Part shown: positions 46,801 through 58,447 of the stretch, in pieces
Numbering within the stretch: the first letter of the stretch is position 1
How the letters are laid out: every line of letters begins with the position of its first letter
From: an uncultured Erythrobacter sp.
Lineage (GTDB): Bacteria; Pseudomonadota; Alphaproteobacteria; Sphingomonadales; Sphingomonadaceae
NCBI RefSeq assembly: GCF_947499705.1
Contig: NZ_CANMPJ010000001.1
Coordinates: 2,081,501 to 2,145,500 of the forward strand
Direction of reading: 5' to 3'
Length of the DNA stretch: 64,000 nucleotides
Program-made: the position numbers and the translations under genes
The notes under the pieces: generated by a model
What the model saw: the letters and a program-made list of their open reading frames with translations, nothing else
Databases searched by the model: none
What the model was told of the DNA's origin: nothing

Positions 46801-47371
46801 CGAACTCCTGCAAAGCGCGCTTGGCGGAGTGGATTTCACCTACCAGAACCTCGAAAGCGTCGAGCTCGGCATCAACGATGTCGATCAATATGTCGACGGA
46901 CTTGGCGGCGTCAGCCGCTCCGTGGCGAAGGCGAAGGGTGCAGAGGCACCCGTTTACATCCTCGATGCGACACGCGGCAAAACCAAGGTTCGCACCCTGT
47001 CCGAACAGATTGATCTCGAGGCGCGTACCCGCACGCTTAACCCGAAATGGTTCGAGGGCATGCTCGATCACGGCTTCGAAGGTGTGCGCGCGATCGAAGG
47101 GCACGTGACGAGCACGCTGGGATGGTCGGCCACGACCGGCCAGGTCGCTCCATGGGTCTACCAGAAGATTTCCGAGACCTTCGTGCTCGACGACGCGATG
47201 CGCGAACGTCTCGCGCAGCTCAATCCGAAAAGTTCCGCCCGTGTGGCTGGCCGCTTGCTCGAAGCCTGCGACCGCGAGCTTTGGGCGCCGGACGAAGAAA
47301 CACTCGCCGCACTGCGTGAAGCAAATGATGAGCTCGAAGATCGCCTCGAGGGCGTCTTCGTGGCCGAATGA
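43790..47371 (+). CDS. bchH: Magnesium chelatase subunit H
   Basis: 1193 residues from the ATG at 43790 (a second in-frame ATG at 43775 would add five residues); either overlaps bchB by 11-26 nt. The length agrees with BchH (~1190). Landmarks are [20 protein letters not shown], the CobN-type [19 protein letters not shown] and PASVF-like region [20 protein letters not shown]. It binds protoporphyrin IX and Mg2+ and is driven by BchI-BchD. bchL follows after 23 nt. Confidence 0.97.
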   Translation: MHGSVAAPQAPVRVAIVTLDNHLKGAVERADEVLAQDNISLTLHAASDWDRDEQTLDRTKDAIAEADIVIATMLFLDDHVRAIMPSIEARREECDAMVCLMSAGEVVKLTRMGGYRMDAPAKGPLALLKKLRGSKKQGASSGAGQMKMLRRLPKILKFIPGTAQDVRAYFLTLQYWLSGSDENVVAMVRALIDRYAAGEREERRGETQAEAPVEYPETGVYHPGAKQRISETARLLPKASKRDGGGKNGTVGLILLRSYLLGRDAGHYDGAIAAFEAAGMKVIPVFASGLDARPAIEKFFLERGEPTVDAIVNLTGFSLVGGPAYNDSEAAREVLGDLDVPYLAAHAIEFQTIEEWRDRPQGLLPLEATMMVALPELDGSIAPSVFGGRTSSIPGVVNKMACDPERADALAARVRKMIALRRAERAERRLAVVLFNFPPNAGATGTAAFLAVYESLHATLQRLADEGYSVEVPESVDALRDAILSGNSERFGSDANVAARIPADEHVRREPHLAEIEAQWGPAPGKAQSDGGNIQVLGAHFGNVFVGIQPAFGYEGDPMRLLFEGNFAPTHAFSAFYRWIREDFGAHSVLHFGTHGALEFMPGKQAGMSGDCWPERLIGDLPNYYLYAANNPSEGMLAKRRSAATLVSYMTPPLAQAGLYKDLAELKASVERWRMTAEDADGKAERADLAELIADQCDALDIECGDIGELAGRLYELEATLIPHGLHVLGRNPAGEQREDMLDAMVEAGGEDAPDRDTFGEKLDASDELGSLIHALDGGYVQPAPGGDIVANPDVLPTGRNIHGFDPFRIPSAYACMQGRDQAERLIARHVESGEPFPESIAMVLWGTDNMKTEGVQIAQAMTLLGARPRRDSYGRLCGAELIPLEELGRPRIDVVMTLSGIFRDLLPLQTRMLAEAALLASQADETPEANFVRKHSLAHQQKHGCEMETAALRVFSNAEGAYGANVNQMIDGGVWADPDELANAFEINKGFAYGVNGTPVQHRELLQSALGGVDFTYQNLESVELGINDVDQYVDGLGGVSRSVAKAKGAEAPVYILDATRGKTKVRTLSEQIDLEARTRTLNPKWFEGMLDHGFEGVRAIEGHVTSTLGWSATTGQVAPWVYQKISETFVLDDAMRERLAQLNPKSSARVAGRLLEACDRELWAPDEETLAALREANDELEDRLEGVFVAE

Positions 47372-47376
47372 GATAG

Positions 47377-48991
<1,615 letters not shown>

Positions 48992-48995
<4 letters not shown>

Positions 48996-50428
48996 GCAAA
49001 GCCGCCCGCCCTGCTCCAAAGATCAGCCAGGCGATGATCGCCTGGTTGCCCTTTGCGGATGCGGCGAGCACTGAGCTGCCGCTCAAGCAATTGCTGCGCC
49101 TGTCGCTATTCCAGTTCAGCGTCGGCATGGCGGCGGTGCTGCTCAACGGCACGCTCAACCGGGTGATGATCGTCGAACTGAGCGTTCCGGCGTGGATCGT
49201 CGCGTTGCTGATCGCCGTTCCACTGCTCGTCGCACCTTTCCGCGCGCTGATCGGGCACAAATCGGATACGCATAAATCGGCGCTCGGCTGGCGGCGCGTG
49301 CCATACATCTGGTTCGGATCGCTGCTGCAGTTTGGCGGTCTGGCGATCATGCCTTTCGCCTTGCTGTTGCTAAGCCGCCCGGACACTTATCCAGTGAGCA
49401 TTATCGCCGCTGCAGGAGCATTTCTGCTGACAGGCGCGGGTTTCCACATCACGCAGACGGCGGGCCTTGCGCTCGCGACCGACCTTGCCCCCGAAGACAA
49501 GCGCCCGCGCGCTGTGGCGCTGCTCTACGTCATGCTGCTTGTCGGCATGATGTTCTCCGCCTTTGTCATTGGCGGCCTGCTGATCGAGTTTTCGACCACG
49601 CGGTTGGTGCAGGTCATTCAGGGCGCGGCTGTCCTGACGATGATCCTGAACCTTACGGCTCTGTGGAAGCAGGAAGCCCGCGCTCCCGAGCGGACCAAGG
49701 CCAACCCCGATGCACCGACATTCCGCGAGCTTTGGAACGCCTTCGTGCGCGATGGTCGCAATGCCCGGCTGCTGACAGCCATCGGTATCGGCGCTGCTGG
49801 TTTCGCGATGCAGGACGCGCTGCTCGAACCCTATGGCGGCGAAGTGCTCGGCCTGTCGGTTGGCGCGACCACGGCACTCACCGGAGCATGGGCTTTCGGC
49901 GCGCTGCTCGGTTTCATGCTCTCGGGCCGCGCGCTGGCACGCGGTGGAGACCCGCTGCGGATTGCAGGCACCGGCCTTGTCACCGGGATCGCTGCATTCC
50001 TGCTCGTGCTTTTTGCCGCACCTTTCGGATCACCTCTGATGCTCTTCGGAGGCGCAACCGCCATCGGGCTTGGCCTGGGCCTCTTCTCGGTCGGGACGCT
50101 GATCGAAGCGATGAACCTCGCCAAAAGCGAAACCGCTGGCCTTGCGCTCGGTGCATGGGGCGCCGTGCAAGCGACCTGCGCAGGCGTGGGCATCGCATTG
50201 GGTGGAGCGATCCGCGACACTGTTTCCTGGCTCGCTGCCGACGGCAGCCTGTCCGCCGTCCTCGCCACCCGCGCGACCGGATATGGCACAGTCTACTTTC
50301 TCGAAATCCTGCTGCTTATCGCAGGTCTCGCCGCGATCGGACCGTTGGTCGGCCACGCTCGCAGAACCACCAACGATTCCCGGGACAGCGCCGGTCAGCC
50401 GTTCGGCCTGCGCGAATTCCCGACATGA
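48992..50428 (+). CDS. lhaA: LH1 assembly protein LhaA (PucC/BCD-family MFS)
   Basis: 478 residues, about 12 transmembrane segments. PucC-family motifs are FQFSVGMAAVLLNGTLNRVM, GHKSDTHKSALGWRRVPYIW and GLALATDLAPEDKRPRAVAL. The place between bchM and puhA is that of LhaA (orf1696/F1696) in Rhodobacter, needed for LH1 assembly, possibly by delivering bacteriochlorophyll. The puhA gene starts 59 nt later, after a GC-rich repeat region. Confidence 0.93.
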
Positions 50429-50487
50429 AGGGGTCTGTCCCCGGCGGCTGCCGCCTCAGCCGCTCTTTCGAATGAGAGGAAAGTACA

Positions 50488-51318
50488 ATGCAAAGTGAAG
50501 GTGTGACATACATTGTCGGGACATTCGATGTCGCTGAACTGACATTCCTGGCCTTCTTCGTGTTCTTCATCGGGCTGGTCTTGTACCTGAACCGCGAAAG
50601 CCGCCGCGAAGGCTACCCGCTGGAGCATGAGCAAAGCGGTGTCGTGGAATCGAAAGAATCGATCTTCGACGGCGAAAAGAAGACCTTCAAGCTCCCGCAT
50701 GATCGCGGAACCTATGTGCCCGAAGATGTGGCGCGAGACGAGCTCTCCAAAGTCGGAAACATCCCTGCCAAACAGGCATTCGGCGCCGGTGGTGCTCCAT
50801 GGGTCCCTACGGGTGACGCCATGAAAGACGGTATGGGTCCGGCTGCGTTTGCGCAGCGCGAAGACTATCCCGACCTAACTTATGATGGCCGCCCGCGCAT
50901 CGTTCCGATCGGAGACAGCCACGAGATCGAAATCGCTCCGAACGACCGGGATCCGGTCGGCCTGCCGGTTTATGACGCGAACAAGAAGCTCGCTGGCACC
51001 GTCAGCGATGTCTGGGTCGATCAGGCCGAACACATCATCCGTTACCTCGAAGTGACGACCAATTCTGGCAAGAAAGTCCTCGCGCCAATGATGGTTGCTG
51101 CGCTTCAGGGCAAAGGCTTCCTCGGCGGCATCACTCCGCTGGTGGATGACCAGACGGAGCTGATCGATATCGACGCGATCACCGCCGAGCAGTTCGAGGA
51201 TGTGCCTGCGCTGGCAACACCCGGCCAGATCACGCGCCTCGAAGAGGATAAGATCCAGGCCTATTACGGCGGCGGTTACATGTATGCGACCGCAGAGAGG
51301 GGCGAGCCGTGGCTCTGA
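50488..51318 (+). CDS. puhA: Photosynthetic reaction centre H subunit
   Basis: 276 residues. One N-terminal transmembrane helix (VAELTFLAFFVFFIGLVLYL) after a short periplasmic tail, followed by RESRREGYPLE and a cytoplasmic PRC-barrel domain (VGLPVYDANKKLAGTVSDVW; FLGGITPLVDDQTELIDIDA). It caps the L/M dimer on the cytoplasmic side and steers protons to QB. Strong GAGGAAAG site. Its last 10 nt overlap puhB. Confidence 0.97.
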   Translation: MQSEGVTYIVGTFDVAELTFLAFFVFFIGLVLYLNRESRREGYPLEHEQSGVVESKESIFDGEKKTFKLPHDRGTYVPEDVARDELSKVGNIPAKQAFGAGGAPWVPTGDAMKDGMGPAAFAQREDYPDLTYDGRPRIVPIGDSHEIEIAPNDRDPVGLPVYDANKKLAGTVSDVWVDQAEHIIRYLEVTTNSGKKVLAPMMVAALQGKGFLGGITPLVDDQTELIDIDAITAEQFEDVPALATPGQITRLEEDKIQAYYGGGYMYATAERGEPWL

Positions 51319-52049
51319 GCACACCCGCTCCCGCACATTCCTCGCCTTTCGACGAGGAAATGGGGCCAACGGCGCATGGCGATCCAATGGGAACGCCTGC
51401 GCAGGATGAGCGCATCTTGTGGAAGGGTCAGCCAAGCCTGCCAATCCTTGCCCGCAGCGCGTTTCACACTCGGAAGGTAGGGCTGTACTTTGTCGGCCTG
51501 ATCGCGGTCTCGCTGTTCTTCGGCAACGTGAACAGCGCGATTGTCTGCGCGGTGCTCGGCGTGGCCGGTGTTGCCGTGTTGCAGGGCCTAGCCTGGCTCA
51601 GCGCGCGCAGCACGGTCTACATCCTCACCGACACCCGACTGATCATGCGCATCGGCATGGCGATCGAGACGCGCATCAATGTGCCGCTGAAGCATATCGG
51701 CGCGGCGCATCTGAAGGACCGCGGTAACGGGCACGGCGACATTGCGATGGAGCTGAACGGCGAACGGATGCTCGGTTACCTGCTGCTGTGGCCGCATGCT
51801 CGCCCGTTCCAGTTCGGCCGTCCGCAGCCCATGCTGCGCGCCGTGCCGGAAGCGGCGAAGGTCGCGGAAATCCTCGCGGAAGCCTGCGCGAAATTCGAAG
51901 CGATTGAGCGGAATTTGACCGAGATCAAAGAAGCGGATGCGCCAGGCGGTAAGCAGGTGAACGGCCCTACTGCGCACGCGCAGCGGGGCTCGCGTTCGAA
52001 AGCTCCCCATGGGCTGTCGGATACTGATCTGGAGGGAGCGCCAGCATGA
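51309..52049 (+). CDS. puhB: Photosynthetic complex assembly protein PuhB
   Basis: 246 residues starting with GTG inside the end of puhA. Residues ~45-100 contain two to three transmembrane segments (KVGLYFVGLIAVSLFFGN; AVLGVAGVAVLQGLAWLSAR), followed by a PH-like domain typical of PuhB (YILTDTRLIMRIGMAIETRI). It assists reaction-centre assembly. The C-terminal ~40 residues are polar and poorly conserved. Overlaps puhC by 4 nt. Confidence 0.93.
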   Translation: MALSTPAPAHSSPFDEEMGPTAHGDPMGTPAQDERILWKGQPSLPILARSAFHTRKVGLYFVGLIAVSLFFGNVNSAIVCAVLGVAGVAVLQGLAWLSARSTVYILTDTRLIMRIGMAIETRINVPLKHIGAAHLKDRGNGHGDIAMELNGERMLGYLLLWPHARPFQFGRPQPMLRAVPEAAKVAEILAEACAKFEAIERNLTEIKEADAPGGKQVNGPTAHAQRGSRSKAPHGLSDTDLEGAPA

Positions 52050-52540
52050 TCGTCGCAGCCATCGTTCGGACGTATGAAGAGGACGAGATTACCGTCCACA
52101 AAGTGCCGATCGCCATGATGGGCGGGATCGTGGCACTCTCAGTCGCGCTGACCGCGTCGGTCACGTTCGGCTTCTTCGACCGCGAGGCTGTACCAAGCGA
52201 AGTCCGCGCTGCTGCGGGCACAACAACAATTGCGACCCGGTCGCTGCAATTCTTCGACGAGCCGGACGGCACTGTGCGCGTTGAAGATGGCATCAGTGGC
52301 GCAGAGATCGCGAGTTTTGGACCAGGTACAGGCGGCTTCGTGCGCTCCACAGCGCGCAGCCTGGTTCACAAACGGCGCATTCGCGGCATCGGCGCGGCAA
52401 CACCATTCGAACTGATCGAATGGGACGACGGCGCTCTGACCCTGCGCGATACCACCACCGGCGGCACGGTCGAACTTGCTTCATTCGGCAAGGACAACCG
52501 CAAGATTTTCGCCGACATGCTTGAAAAAGGAACACGCTAA
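52046..52540 (+). CDS. puhC: Photosynthetic complex assembly protein PuhC
   Basis: 164 residues. N-terminal cytoplasmic segment, one transmembrane helix (MMGGIVALSVALTASVTFGF, ~residues 20-40) and a periplasmic domain with the PuhC motif LEVEDGxxG-like VRVEDGISGAEIASFGPGTG. It functions in RC-LH1 assembly/organisation. Translationally coupled to puhB (ATGA) and to the next ORF (TAATG). Confidence 0.92.
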   Translation: MIVAAIVRTYEEDEITVHKVPIAMMGGIVALSVALTASVTFGFFDREAVPSEVRAAAGTTTIATRSLQFFDEPDGTVRVEDGISGAEIASFGPGTGGFVRSTARSLVHKRRIRGIGAATPFELIEWDDGALTLRDTTTGGTVELASFGKDNRKIFADMLEKGTR

Positions 52541-52866
52541 TGACGACGATGGCCCAGGGATCGGCCAGTATGTCGGCCAACAGTGCGAGGCAGTTTGAAA
52601 CGCCTTGTACGATATCGGTCGAGCAAAGCTCCGATCATTTTCATGCGCATGTCGACCTGTCCGACGATGTCGAGATCGAACCGGGCGACAAGGTTCGGGT
52701 CCACGGCGACCCCATCTCCATTCCGTTTGGCAGCAAAGCGGTGTTCGAACGAACCGCCACGGTAACCCGTGCAGGACCGGTGAAGCGTGCCCTGACGCGC
52801 CTCGCCGCCTATTTCGATTTGGCCGAACTTTACGAAGTCAGCTTCAACGCCGGGAGGATCAAATGA
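52540..52866 (+). CDS. Conserved small protein between puhC and acsF
   Basis: 108 residues. There is no signal peptide or transmembrane helix. The central part (residues 22-70) is a beta-rich small barrel-like segment ([20 protein letters not shown] then [20 protein letters not shown]). The C-terminal [20 protein letters not shown] is an amphipathic helix. I recall this position being occupied by an uncharacterised gene in other alphaproteobacterial puh operons, but I cannot name a family. Coupled by one-base overlap to puhC and ATGA to acsF, so it is surely expressed with them. An accessory role in cyclase or RC assembly is inference. Confidence 0.85.
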   Translation: MTTMAQGSASMSANSARQFETPCTISVEQSSDHFHAHVDLSDDVEIEPGDKVRVHGDPISIPFGSKAVFERTATVTRAGPVKRALTRLAAYFDLAELYEVSFNAGRIK

Positions 52867-53981
52867 ACGCGCATGCCTCTATCAAAGGGGCCTCAATCGC
52901 TGCCGCGCCCGCCGAGGCACCTGTCGACAAGGGCCCGATCACCAAAGAAGACGCGATGGCCATCGCCACGCAGAACACGATGCTGGCTCCGCGCTTCTAC
53001 ACCACCGATTTCGACGCTCTCGATGCGATCGATGTCTCGCTCGTTCGCGAAGAATGGGATGATCTGATCGAGGAAATGATCGGTGACCCGAACAAGAAGC
53101 ACTTCCGCCACAATGAAAAGTTCCACGGCGTGATCGAAGGTCTTGAGCCTGAGCTGCGCGCCGAGTTCACCGATTTCCTCGTGAGCTCGCTAACGTCGGA
53201 ATTCTCCGGCTGCGTACTTTATGCTGAAATCGCCAAGCGGACCAAGAACCCTGATGTGAAGCAGCTGTTCAAACTGCTCGCCCGCGATGAAAGCCGCCAT
53301 GCCGGTTTCATCAATGAATCGCTGAAAGATGCGGGGATCGGTGTCGATCTTGGTTTCCTGACCCGCACCAAGAAATACACGTTCTTCAAGCCGAAATTCA
53401 TTTTCTACGCGGTCTATCTGTCGGAGAAGATCGGCTACGCGCGGTACATTGCGATCTACCGCCATCTCGCCGCGAACCCGCAGAACAAGTTCCACCCGAT
53501 CTTCGACTGGTTCGAGGAATGGTGCAATGACGAGTTCCGCCACGGTGAAGCCTTCGCGATGCTGCTGCGGGCCGATCCCAAGCTGCTGGAAGGCGCGAAC
53601 AAGTTGTGGGTGCGGTTCTTCCTGCTGTCGGTCTACGCGACGATGTATGTGCGCGATCACAACCGTCCGGTGTTCCACGCGGCGCTCGGCGTCGATCCGA
53701 CCGAGTACGATTACAAGGTATTCGGCATCACCAACGAAATCAGTCGTCAGGTCTTCCCGGTCGAGCTCGACATCGATGACCCGGCTTTCCGCCGCCGGAT
53801 GGAGAACCTGCGCAAGGCCTCCAACCGCATCGACGCAGGCAAGGAGCGCGGCGGTGTCGTCGGCATGGCACAGCGCGTCGGCGGCATGGCGAGCGCGGGG
53901 TATAACTTCGCGCGGATGTATTTCCACCGGACCAAACCAAACACTCTGCCGCAATCGATCCGGCTCCAGCCTGCATGGTAA
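52863..53981 (+). CDS. acsF: Aerobic Mg-protoporphyrin IX monomethyl ester cyclase
   Basis: 372 residues from the ATG overlapping the preceding stop; an apparent upstream extension is only an open frame. Diiron ligands are visible: Glu in [15 protein letters not shown], the ExxH of [10 protein letters not shown] and the second ExxH in [12 protein letters not shown]. It forms ring E using O2. No bchE (anaerobic cyclase) is in the window, consistent with an obligate aerobe. The last 7 nt overlap puhE. Confidence 0.97.
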   Translation: MNAHASIKGASIAAAPAEAPVDKGPITKEDAMAIATQNTMLAPRFYTTDFDALDAIDVSLVREEWDDLIEEMIGDPNKKHFRHNEKFHGVIEGLEPELRAEFTDFLVSSLTSEFSGCVLYAEIAKRTKNPDVKQLFKLLARDESRHAGFINESLKDAGIGVDLGFLTRTKKYTFFKPKFIFYAVYLSEKIGYARYIAIYRHLAANPQNKFHPIFDWFEEWCNDEFRHGEAFAMLLRADPKLLEGANKLWVRFFLLSVYATMYVRDHNRPVFHAALGVDPTEYDYKVFGITNEISRQVFPVELDIDDPAFRRRMENLRKASNRIDAGKERGGVVGMAQRVGGMASAGYNFARMYFHRTKPNTLPQSIRLQPAW

Positions 53982-54775
53982 GTTGGAGCGGCCATATTGT
54001 ACCGTTCATGGTGACGGTGGCGATCTGGTTTATCGCGACCGGGCTGATTGCCTGGGCGGATAATCGTGAGCGCGGAACGTTTTTGAAGAGCCTGATTATC
54101 GGCGGCATCGGCGGCGTTGCCGGATTGATCGCCATTTGGGTCGCATCCTACTCTGTGTCGGTCGGAGCGGTCTACATCGCCTTCATCGGCGCATTGCTGG
54201 TTTGGGCGTGGCACGAGATTGGCTTCCTGACCGGAGCCGCCGCAGGGCCGCGCCGCACCCCCTGCCCGCCCGAAGCCAAGGGCCTCGATCGCTTTACGCA
54301 GGCCAGCGCCACCGTAATGAATCACGAGATCGCGCTGGCGCTCACCGCGCTCATGCTGATCTCGCTTTCATGGAATGCACCCAATCAGATCGGCGCAACG
54401 GTGTTCGTCCTGATGTTCGGCTTGCGGTTGCTGTCGAAGATCAACCTGTTTGTCGGCGTGCCCAACTCGACCACCGAGATGCTGCCGCCGCATCTCGATT
54501 ATCTGAAGACCTATTTCGGCCCCAACCGCATGACCGCATTGCTGGCCATGTCGATCATCGCAATCCTTGGCGTTGCCGCGTGGTTTGCAAGCCTGGCGAT
54601 GGCCGCGCCGATGGGCAGCGCCGAGATGGTCGGTGCGACACTGCTTTTCGCGCTGACACTGCTCGGCGCGCTCGAACACATCTTTCTCGCACTGCCGTTT
54701 CGCGACGGATTGCTGTGGGGCTGGGCGCTTCCAAAACGCTCTGGCGCCAAAATACAATCGAATACGAGCATTTGA
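53975..54775 (+). CDS. puhE: Photosynthetic complex assembly protein PuhE (DUF3623)
   Basis: 266 residues with about seven transmembrane segments. Landmarks are [59 protein letters not shown] and [16 protein letters not shown], all typical of PuhE. It is thought to modulate bacteriochlorophyll production or RC-LH1 assembly. The start overlaps acsF; hemA begins 41 nt after the stop. Confidence 0.94.
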   Translation: MVSWSGHIVPFMVTVAIWFIATGLIAWADNRERGTFLKSLIIGGIGGVAGLIAIWVASYSVSVGAVYIAFIGALLVWAWHEIGFLTGAAAGPRRTPCPPEAKGLDRFTQASATVMNHEIALALTALMLISLSWNAPNQIGATVFVLMFGLRLLSKINLFVGVPNSTTEMLPPHLDYLKTYFGPNRMTALLAMSIIAILGVAAWFASLAMAAPMGSAEMVGATLLFALTLLGALEHIFLALPFRDGLLWGWALPKRSGAKIQSNTSI

Positions 54776-54816
54776 GCCTAGATATGAAAACGACTTGGGA
54801 AACAGAGGGAAAGCCC

Positions 54817-56037
54817 ATGGATTACGAACAATTCTTCGCCAGCGAGCTGGACGGCGTTCGCGAAGAGGGGCGTTACCGCGTCTTCACCGATATCAAGCGG
54901 CATCGCGGGAAGTTCCCACATGCAACGCGCTTTATCGAGGATGAGACGCAGGCTGTCACCGTGTGGTGTTCGAACGACTACCTCGGCATGGGCCAGCACC
55001 CCAAAGTGCTCGAAGCGATGCACGACACGCTGGATGAATGCGGAGCAGGTGCTGGCGGCACGCGCAATATCTCCGGCACCAATCACTATCATGTGGAGCT
55101 GGAGCGCGAACTGGCCGACCTTCACGGCAAGGAAAGCGCGCTGCTGTTCACATCGGGCTATGTTTCGAACTGGGCCGGGCTTGGCACCCTTGCGGGCAAA
55201 ATTCCTGGATGCGTCGTCTTCTCGGACGCCCTGAACCACGCCTCCATGATCGAAGGCATCCGCCACAGCCGCGCCCCCTACAAGATCTGGGCGCACAATG
55301 ATCCGGAAGACCTGGACCGGATGCTGTCGGAATATGGTCCGGACGTTCCCAAACTGGTCGCGTTCGAAAGCGTCTATTCGATGGACGGCGACATCGCACC
55401 CATCGCGGAGATCCTCGACGTCTGCGAAAAACACGGCGCGATGAGCTACATCGACGAGGTTCACGCGGTTGGCCTCTACGGTCCGCGCGGCGGCGGCATT
55501 GCCGAACGTGAAGGCCTGATGGACCGGATCACCGTGATTGAAGGCACATTGGGCAAAGCATACGGCGTCATGGGCGGCTATATTGCTGCCTCGGCCAATC
55601 TGGTCGATTTCGTGCGCAGCTTTGCCAGCGGCTTTATCTTCTCAACCGCCCTGCCTCCGGCAGTTGCTGCGGGCGCTGCGGCGAGCATTCGCCATCTCAA
55701 GCAAAGCGATGAAGAGCGCGAGATGCAGCGCGACCGGGTGAAAACCGTCCGGCGCAAGCTCGACATCATGGGCATCCCGCATCTCGACAATCCGAGCCAC
55801 ATCATCCCGGTGATGGTGGGCGACGCGCACAAGTGCAAACGGATCAGCGACTGGCTGATGGACAATCACGGCATCTATGTGCAGCCGATCAATTATCCGA
55901 CGGTTCCGGTCGGCACCGAGCGCCTACGGCTGACGCCTTCACCGGTGCACAGCGACGGCGATATCGATGCGCTGATCAACGCGCTGAGCGAGATCTGGTC
56001 GCAATGTGAGCTCGCCCGGATGGCCACCGCCGCATGA
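54817..56037 (+). CDS. hemA: 5-aminolevulinate synthase
   Basis: 406 residues from the ATG at 54817 ([13 protein letters not shown]), which has GAGGGA seven bases upstream; an ATG at 54784 would add 11 residues. PLP-enzyme landmarks are [44 protein letters not shown] and the PLP lysine in [14 protein letters not shown]. It condenses glycine and succinyl-CoA to ALA, the first step of tetrapyrrole synthesis (Shemin route). Its place at the end of the bch-puh operon ties precursor supply to pigment demand. A strong terminator follows. Confidence 0.97.
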   Translation: MDYEQFFASELDGVREEGRYRVFTDIKRHRGKFPHATRFIEDETQAVTVWCSNDYLGMGQHPKVLEAMHDTLDECGAGAGGTRNISGTNHYHVELERELADLHGKESALLFTSGYVSNWAGLGTLAGKIPGCVVFSDALNHASMIEGIRHSRAPYKIWAHNDPEDLDRMLSEYGPDVPKLVAFESVYSMDGDIAPIAEILDVCEKHGAMSYIDEVHAVGLYGPRGGGIAEREGLMDRITVIEGTLGKAYGVMGGYIAASANLVDFVRSFASGFIFSTALPPAVAAGAAASIRHLKQSDEEREMQRDRVKTVRRKLDIMGIPHLDNPSHIIPVMVGDAHKCKRISDWLMDNHGIYVQPINYPTVPVGTERLRLTPSPVHSDGDIDALINALSEIWSQCELARMATAA

Positions 56038-56115
56038 GGTACAAGTCCCCGCGCAGCTGAGAGCGAAGCGTCGTGAGCGACGCCTTCCTGTCACCAAGTC
56101 TCAGCAGCGCAAACG

Positions 56116-56150
56116 AAAAGGGCGGCGTGGTTTCCCACGCCGCCCTTTTT
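56116..56150. terminator. Terminator between hemA and the cupredoxin gene
   Basis: AAAAGGGCGGCGTGG, a four-base loop, then CCACGCCGCCCTTTT: a perfect 15-bp stem with A-run and T-run flanks, so it can end transcription on both strands. Between it and hemA lies another small hairpin (GCGTCG-TGAG-CGACGC, near 56068) flanked by GCTGAGA/TCTCAGC. Confidence 0.9.
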
Positions 56151-56173
56151 GATTTGGCTTTTGCGCCGGATGC

Positions 56174-56770
56174 TTAGTTGAGCATGCCGTCGGCTTCGGC
56201 CTGTTCGAAAATCTCGGTGAACTCACGACCGGCAAGACCCGGATGGCTCACGCCTTTCGCAGCTTCGAGGTTGGCGGTCATGCCTTCACCCTCGACGATG
56301 ATCAGGCCGATCATGCCAGCGGCGTAGTGCGGAACGCACTGGTAACCGTAGATACCTGGCAGTGGCAGAACGTAAGACACTTCCTGGTTGATCTCGCCTT
56401 CCCAGCCACGTGCGCCTTCTGGCAGCATGTCGGCGATCGACGACGACTGGTGGGTCGGATCGGTCGGCACGAAACGTACGGTGTCGCCAACCTTCGCCTT
56501 GATCAGGCGCGGCTTGAACACCTGAAGGCCACTCGGCTCATCGGGATCGCGGGTGTACATGTTGATGTCGATGACAGTGCCGTTGGCTTCGACTTCGGGA
56601 GCCTCAGGAGCAGCAGCTTCGGTCGAAGCAGCTTCTTCCGTTTCAGTTGCTTCGGTGGCCGCAGCTTCGGTCGCTTCCTCGGTCGGCTCTTGATACGGGC
56701 TCTCGCCGCAGGCCGAAAGAGTGGCCATGCTGGCAACGGCGACCGCTGCCAAAAGTGTATTACGCTTCAT
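56174..56770 (-). CDS. Lipoprotein cupredoxin with pseudoazurin-type copper site
   Basis: 198 residues from the ATG at 56770; the open frame extends to 56866 but the lipoprotein signal fixes this start. Residues 1-20 are a signal peptide with lipobox LSAC (Cys21). Residues ~25-62 are an Ala/Glu/Thr-rich flexible linker. Residues ~64-165 are the cupredoxin domain. Ligands are His107, Cys145, His148 and Met153; the C-x2-H-x4-M motif and the 38-residue His-Cys spacing equal those of pseudoazurin. It would carry electrons at the periplasmic face while tethered by lipid and linker. It neighbours the photosynthesis cluster, which lacks pufC, so donation to the reaction centre is an attractive inference. 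Confidence 0.88.
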   Translation of the reverse strand: MKRNTLLAAVAVASMATLSACGESPYQEPTEEATEAAATEATETEEAASTEAAAPEAPEVEANGTVIDINMYTRDPDEPSGLQVFKPRLIKAKVGDTVRFVPTDPTHQSSSIADMLPEGARGWEGEINQEVSYVLPLPGIYGYQCVPHYAAGMIGLIIVEGEGMTANLEAAKGVSHPGLAGREFTEIFEQAEADGMLN

Positions 56771-57015
56771 ATTCAGTCTTCCCTCTGATGACTCAACTTC
56801 TCCCGCGACACCGCAGGCCATAAGCCCATTTTTCACGCATTGAAAGCGGGGCTTAGTACTCCGCACGGCATGACGTGATACCCACTTATGCGACCCTACA
56901 ACGCACGAGCTGCGATGAGTTTCCCAGATAATCCTGACCGCTCAGCCATATCCCTTTGCGGGATGATGAGGCACCGCTGCTTGCCATGCGAAACCGCGAC
57001 GCTAAACAACTCGGC

Positions 57016-57819
57016 ATGGAACCCAAGAAAACGCCCTGGCACGCCCGCTTCGCAGTCACACTCGCTCTGCTGCTCCCTGTTTATTTCGCTGTAGCAGCGC
57101 TCGGCACCAAGATCGGGCTTTGGAGCTGGCAGGTTGGGCTTGGCTCACTCGTCATCGGTGCGGGTCCGATGCTGCTAGGGATTGTTGCAGCGGTTGCAGC
57201 CGTCTCGCTCATTCTCATCATGCGCAAGGCGCCGCGCAAAGGCTGGGCCTTGCCGCTGATTGCATTGGTGATCCCGGTTGGCGTTTTCGGCTTTCTCGGC
57301 ACCGTGGGCACAACCGCGAGCGCGAACCCAATCCACGATGTTTCAACCGACACCGCCAATCCGCCGACTTTCTCTGAAGCCACCATGGCAGCGCGTGCGG
57401 AAATCGATGCAAACCCGGTCAGCGACTACGCAACTCCGCTCGGCGAGATCGACTGGTGGGCCGACAAGGCAAGCGATGAATTAAAAGCGAAGTCGCATGC
57501 GCAGATCGTTGAAGAACTCTATCCCGACCTTCGGTCTATCGGCTATCGTGCAGGCAGCGAGGTTTCCGTGCTCGAAGATGTTGCCGCAGCGATGCGAGAC
57601 ATTGGGTTGAGCGAGGTCACCAAGAAGCCGGTTGAGGGCCGAGTTGAAGGTGTGGCCGAAACGTTCTGGTTCGGGTTCAAGGACGATGTTGTCGTTCGTG
57701 TTGCCGATGAAGGGATCGATATTCGCTCAGTCAGCCGCGTCGGGGTAAGCGACCTTGGCGCGAACGCCGCAAGAGTGGAAGAACTCGTCGCCGCCATAAA
57801 GGCGCGCGGCAACGAATAA
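57016..57819 (+). CDS. DUF1499 membrane protein
   Basis: 267 residues if started at the ATG at 57016 (MEPKKTPWHARF); upstream ATG 56986 and TTG 56956 are alternatives and none has a good ribosome site. Three transmembrane segments (about residues 10-30, 38-62 and 70-88) are followed by a soluble domain of DUF1499 type (ETFWFGFKDDVVVRVADE; DIRSVSRVGVSDLGANAARV). The ~245 bp upstream, shared with the divergent cupredoxin gene, show no clear promoter motif. Function unknown. Confidence 0.75.
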   Translation: MEPKKTPWHARFAVTLALLLPVYFAVAALGTKIGLWSWQVGLGSLVIGAGPMLLGIVAAVAAVSLILIMRKAPRKGWALPLIALVIPVGVFGFLGTVGTTASANPIHDVSTDTANPPTFSEATMAARAEIDANPVSDYATPLGEIDWWADKASDELKAKSHAQIVEELYPDLRSIGYRAGSEVSVLEDVAAAMRDIGLSEVTKKPVEGRVEGVAETFWFGFKDDVVVRVADEGIDIRSVSRVGVSDLGANAARVEELVAAIKARGNE

Positions 57820-57826
57820 GTGAGCG

Positions 57827-58432
57827 CTATTTGTTGAAGAGCGCCGCCGCCATGGCGCTGCGCTGAAACACCGTCAGCACGCATAGCCCCGCGTAAGCGT
57901 AGGCGATCATGCTGAACCATGCTGGAAACAGGCACATCGCGATGAACACCGCGATGGTCTCTCCGCCTTCGGCCAGACCCGTGGAGTAGAAGAAGCTCTT
58001 CTTCCCATGCTCTTCGGTTACTTTCCCGCGCTCGGCAGCGATGACAGCGAAGGCAAGAAAGCTGACGCCAGTCAGCACGAAGCTCGCGACAAGCACCAGA
58101 GCTGGCAGGGTATTCTCAGCCGCCATGATGCCGAAACCGAGCGGGATCGAAACATAGAAGGCGAAGTCGGCGACAATGTCGAAATAGCCGCCCAAAGCTG
58201 TCGGCCCGCGAACACGCGCGACCGCACCATCCAGTCCATCAAGCAGCCGGTTGGTTATGATCAGCGCGAGCCCCAGCCACACTTGCCCGAACGCAATCGC
58301 AACCGCCCCGACCAGTCCCAACGCCAGGCCGCTGAAGGTGAGCATGTTTGCGCTGATGCCCATGCCCGCCAACATGCTGCCGATGCGGTTGAGCGGCGGA
58401 TCAATCAGCGGGCGCACCTTCGCGTCAAACAT
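57827..58432 (-). CDS. CDP-alcohol phosphatidyltransferase family protein
   Basis: 201 residues with about six transmembrane segments. The catalytic CDP-alcohol motif is present as LLDGLDGAVARVRGPTALGG followed by YFDIVADF (the spacer between AR and G is one residue shorter than the common form). It transfers a phosphoalcohol from a CDP-linked donor to an acceptor in phospholipid or inositol-lipid metabolism. The acceptor cannot be told. It is convergent with the DUF1499 gene (7-bp gap) and follows the nucleoside transporter gene on the minus strand (15-nt gap). Confidence 0.85.
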   Translation of the reverse strand: MFDAKVRPLIDPPLNRIGSMLAGMGISANMLTFSGLALGLVGAVAIAFGQVWLGLALIITNRLLDGLDGAVARVRGPTALGGYFDIVADFAFYVSIPLGFGIMAAENTLPALVLVASFVLTGVSFLAFAVIAAERGKVTEEHGKKSFFYSTGLAEGGETIAVFIAMCLFPAWFSMIAYAYAGLCVLTVFQRSAMAAALFNK

Positions 58433-58447
58433 CTGTGCGGCCCAACC

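Noticed and set aside
52605..52862. N-terminal extension of AcsF
   Set aside because: It is an out-of-frame reading of the 108-residue gene; the ATG at 52863 with ATGA overlap and family length is preferred.
54136..54816. Long N-terminal extension of ALA synthase
   Set aside because: The frame is open through puhE but its translation is not ALAS-like; the family start with a ribosome site is at 54817.
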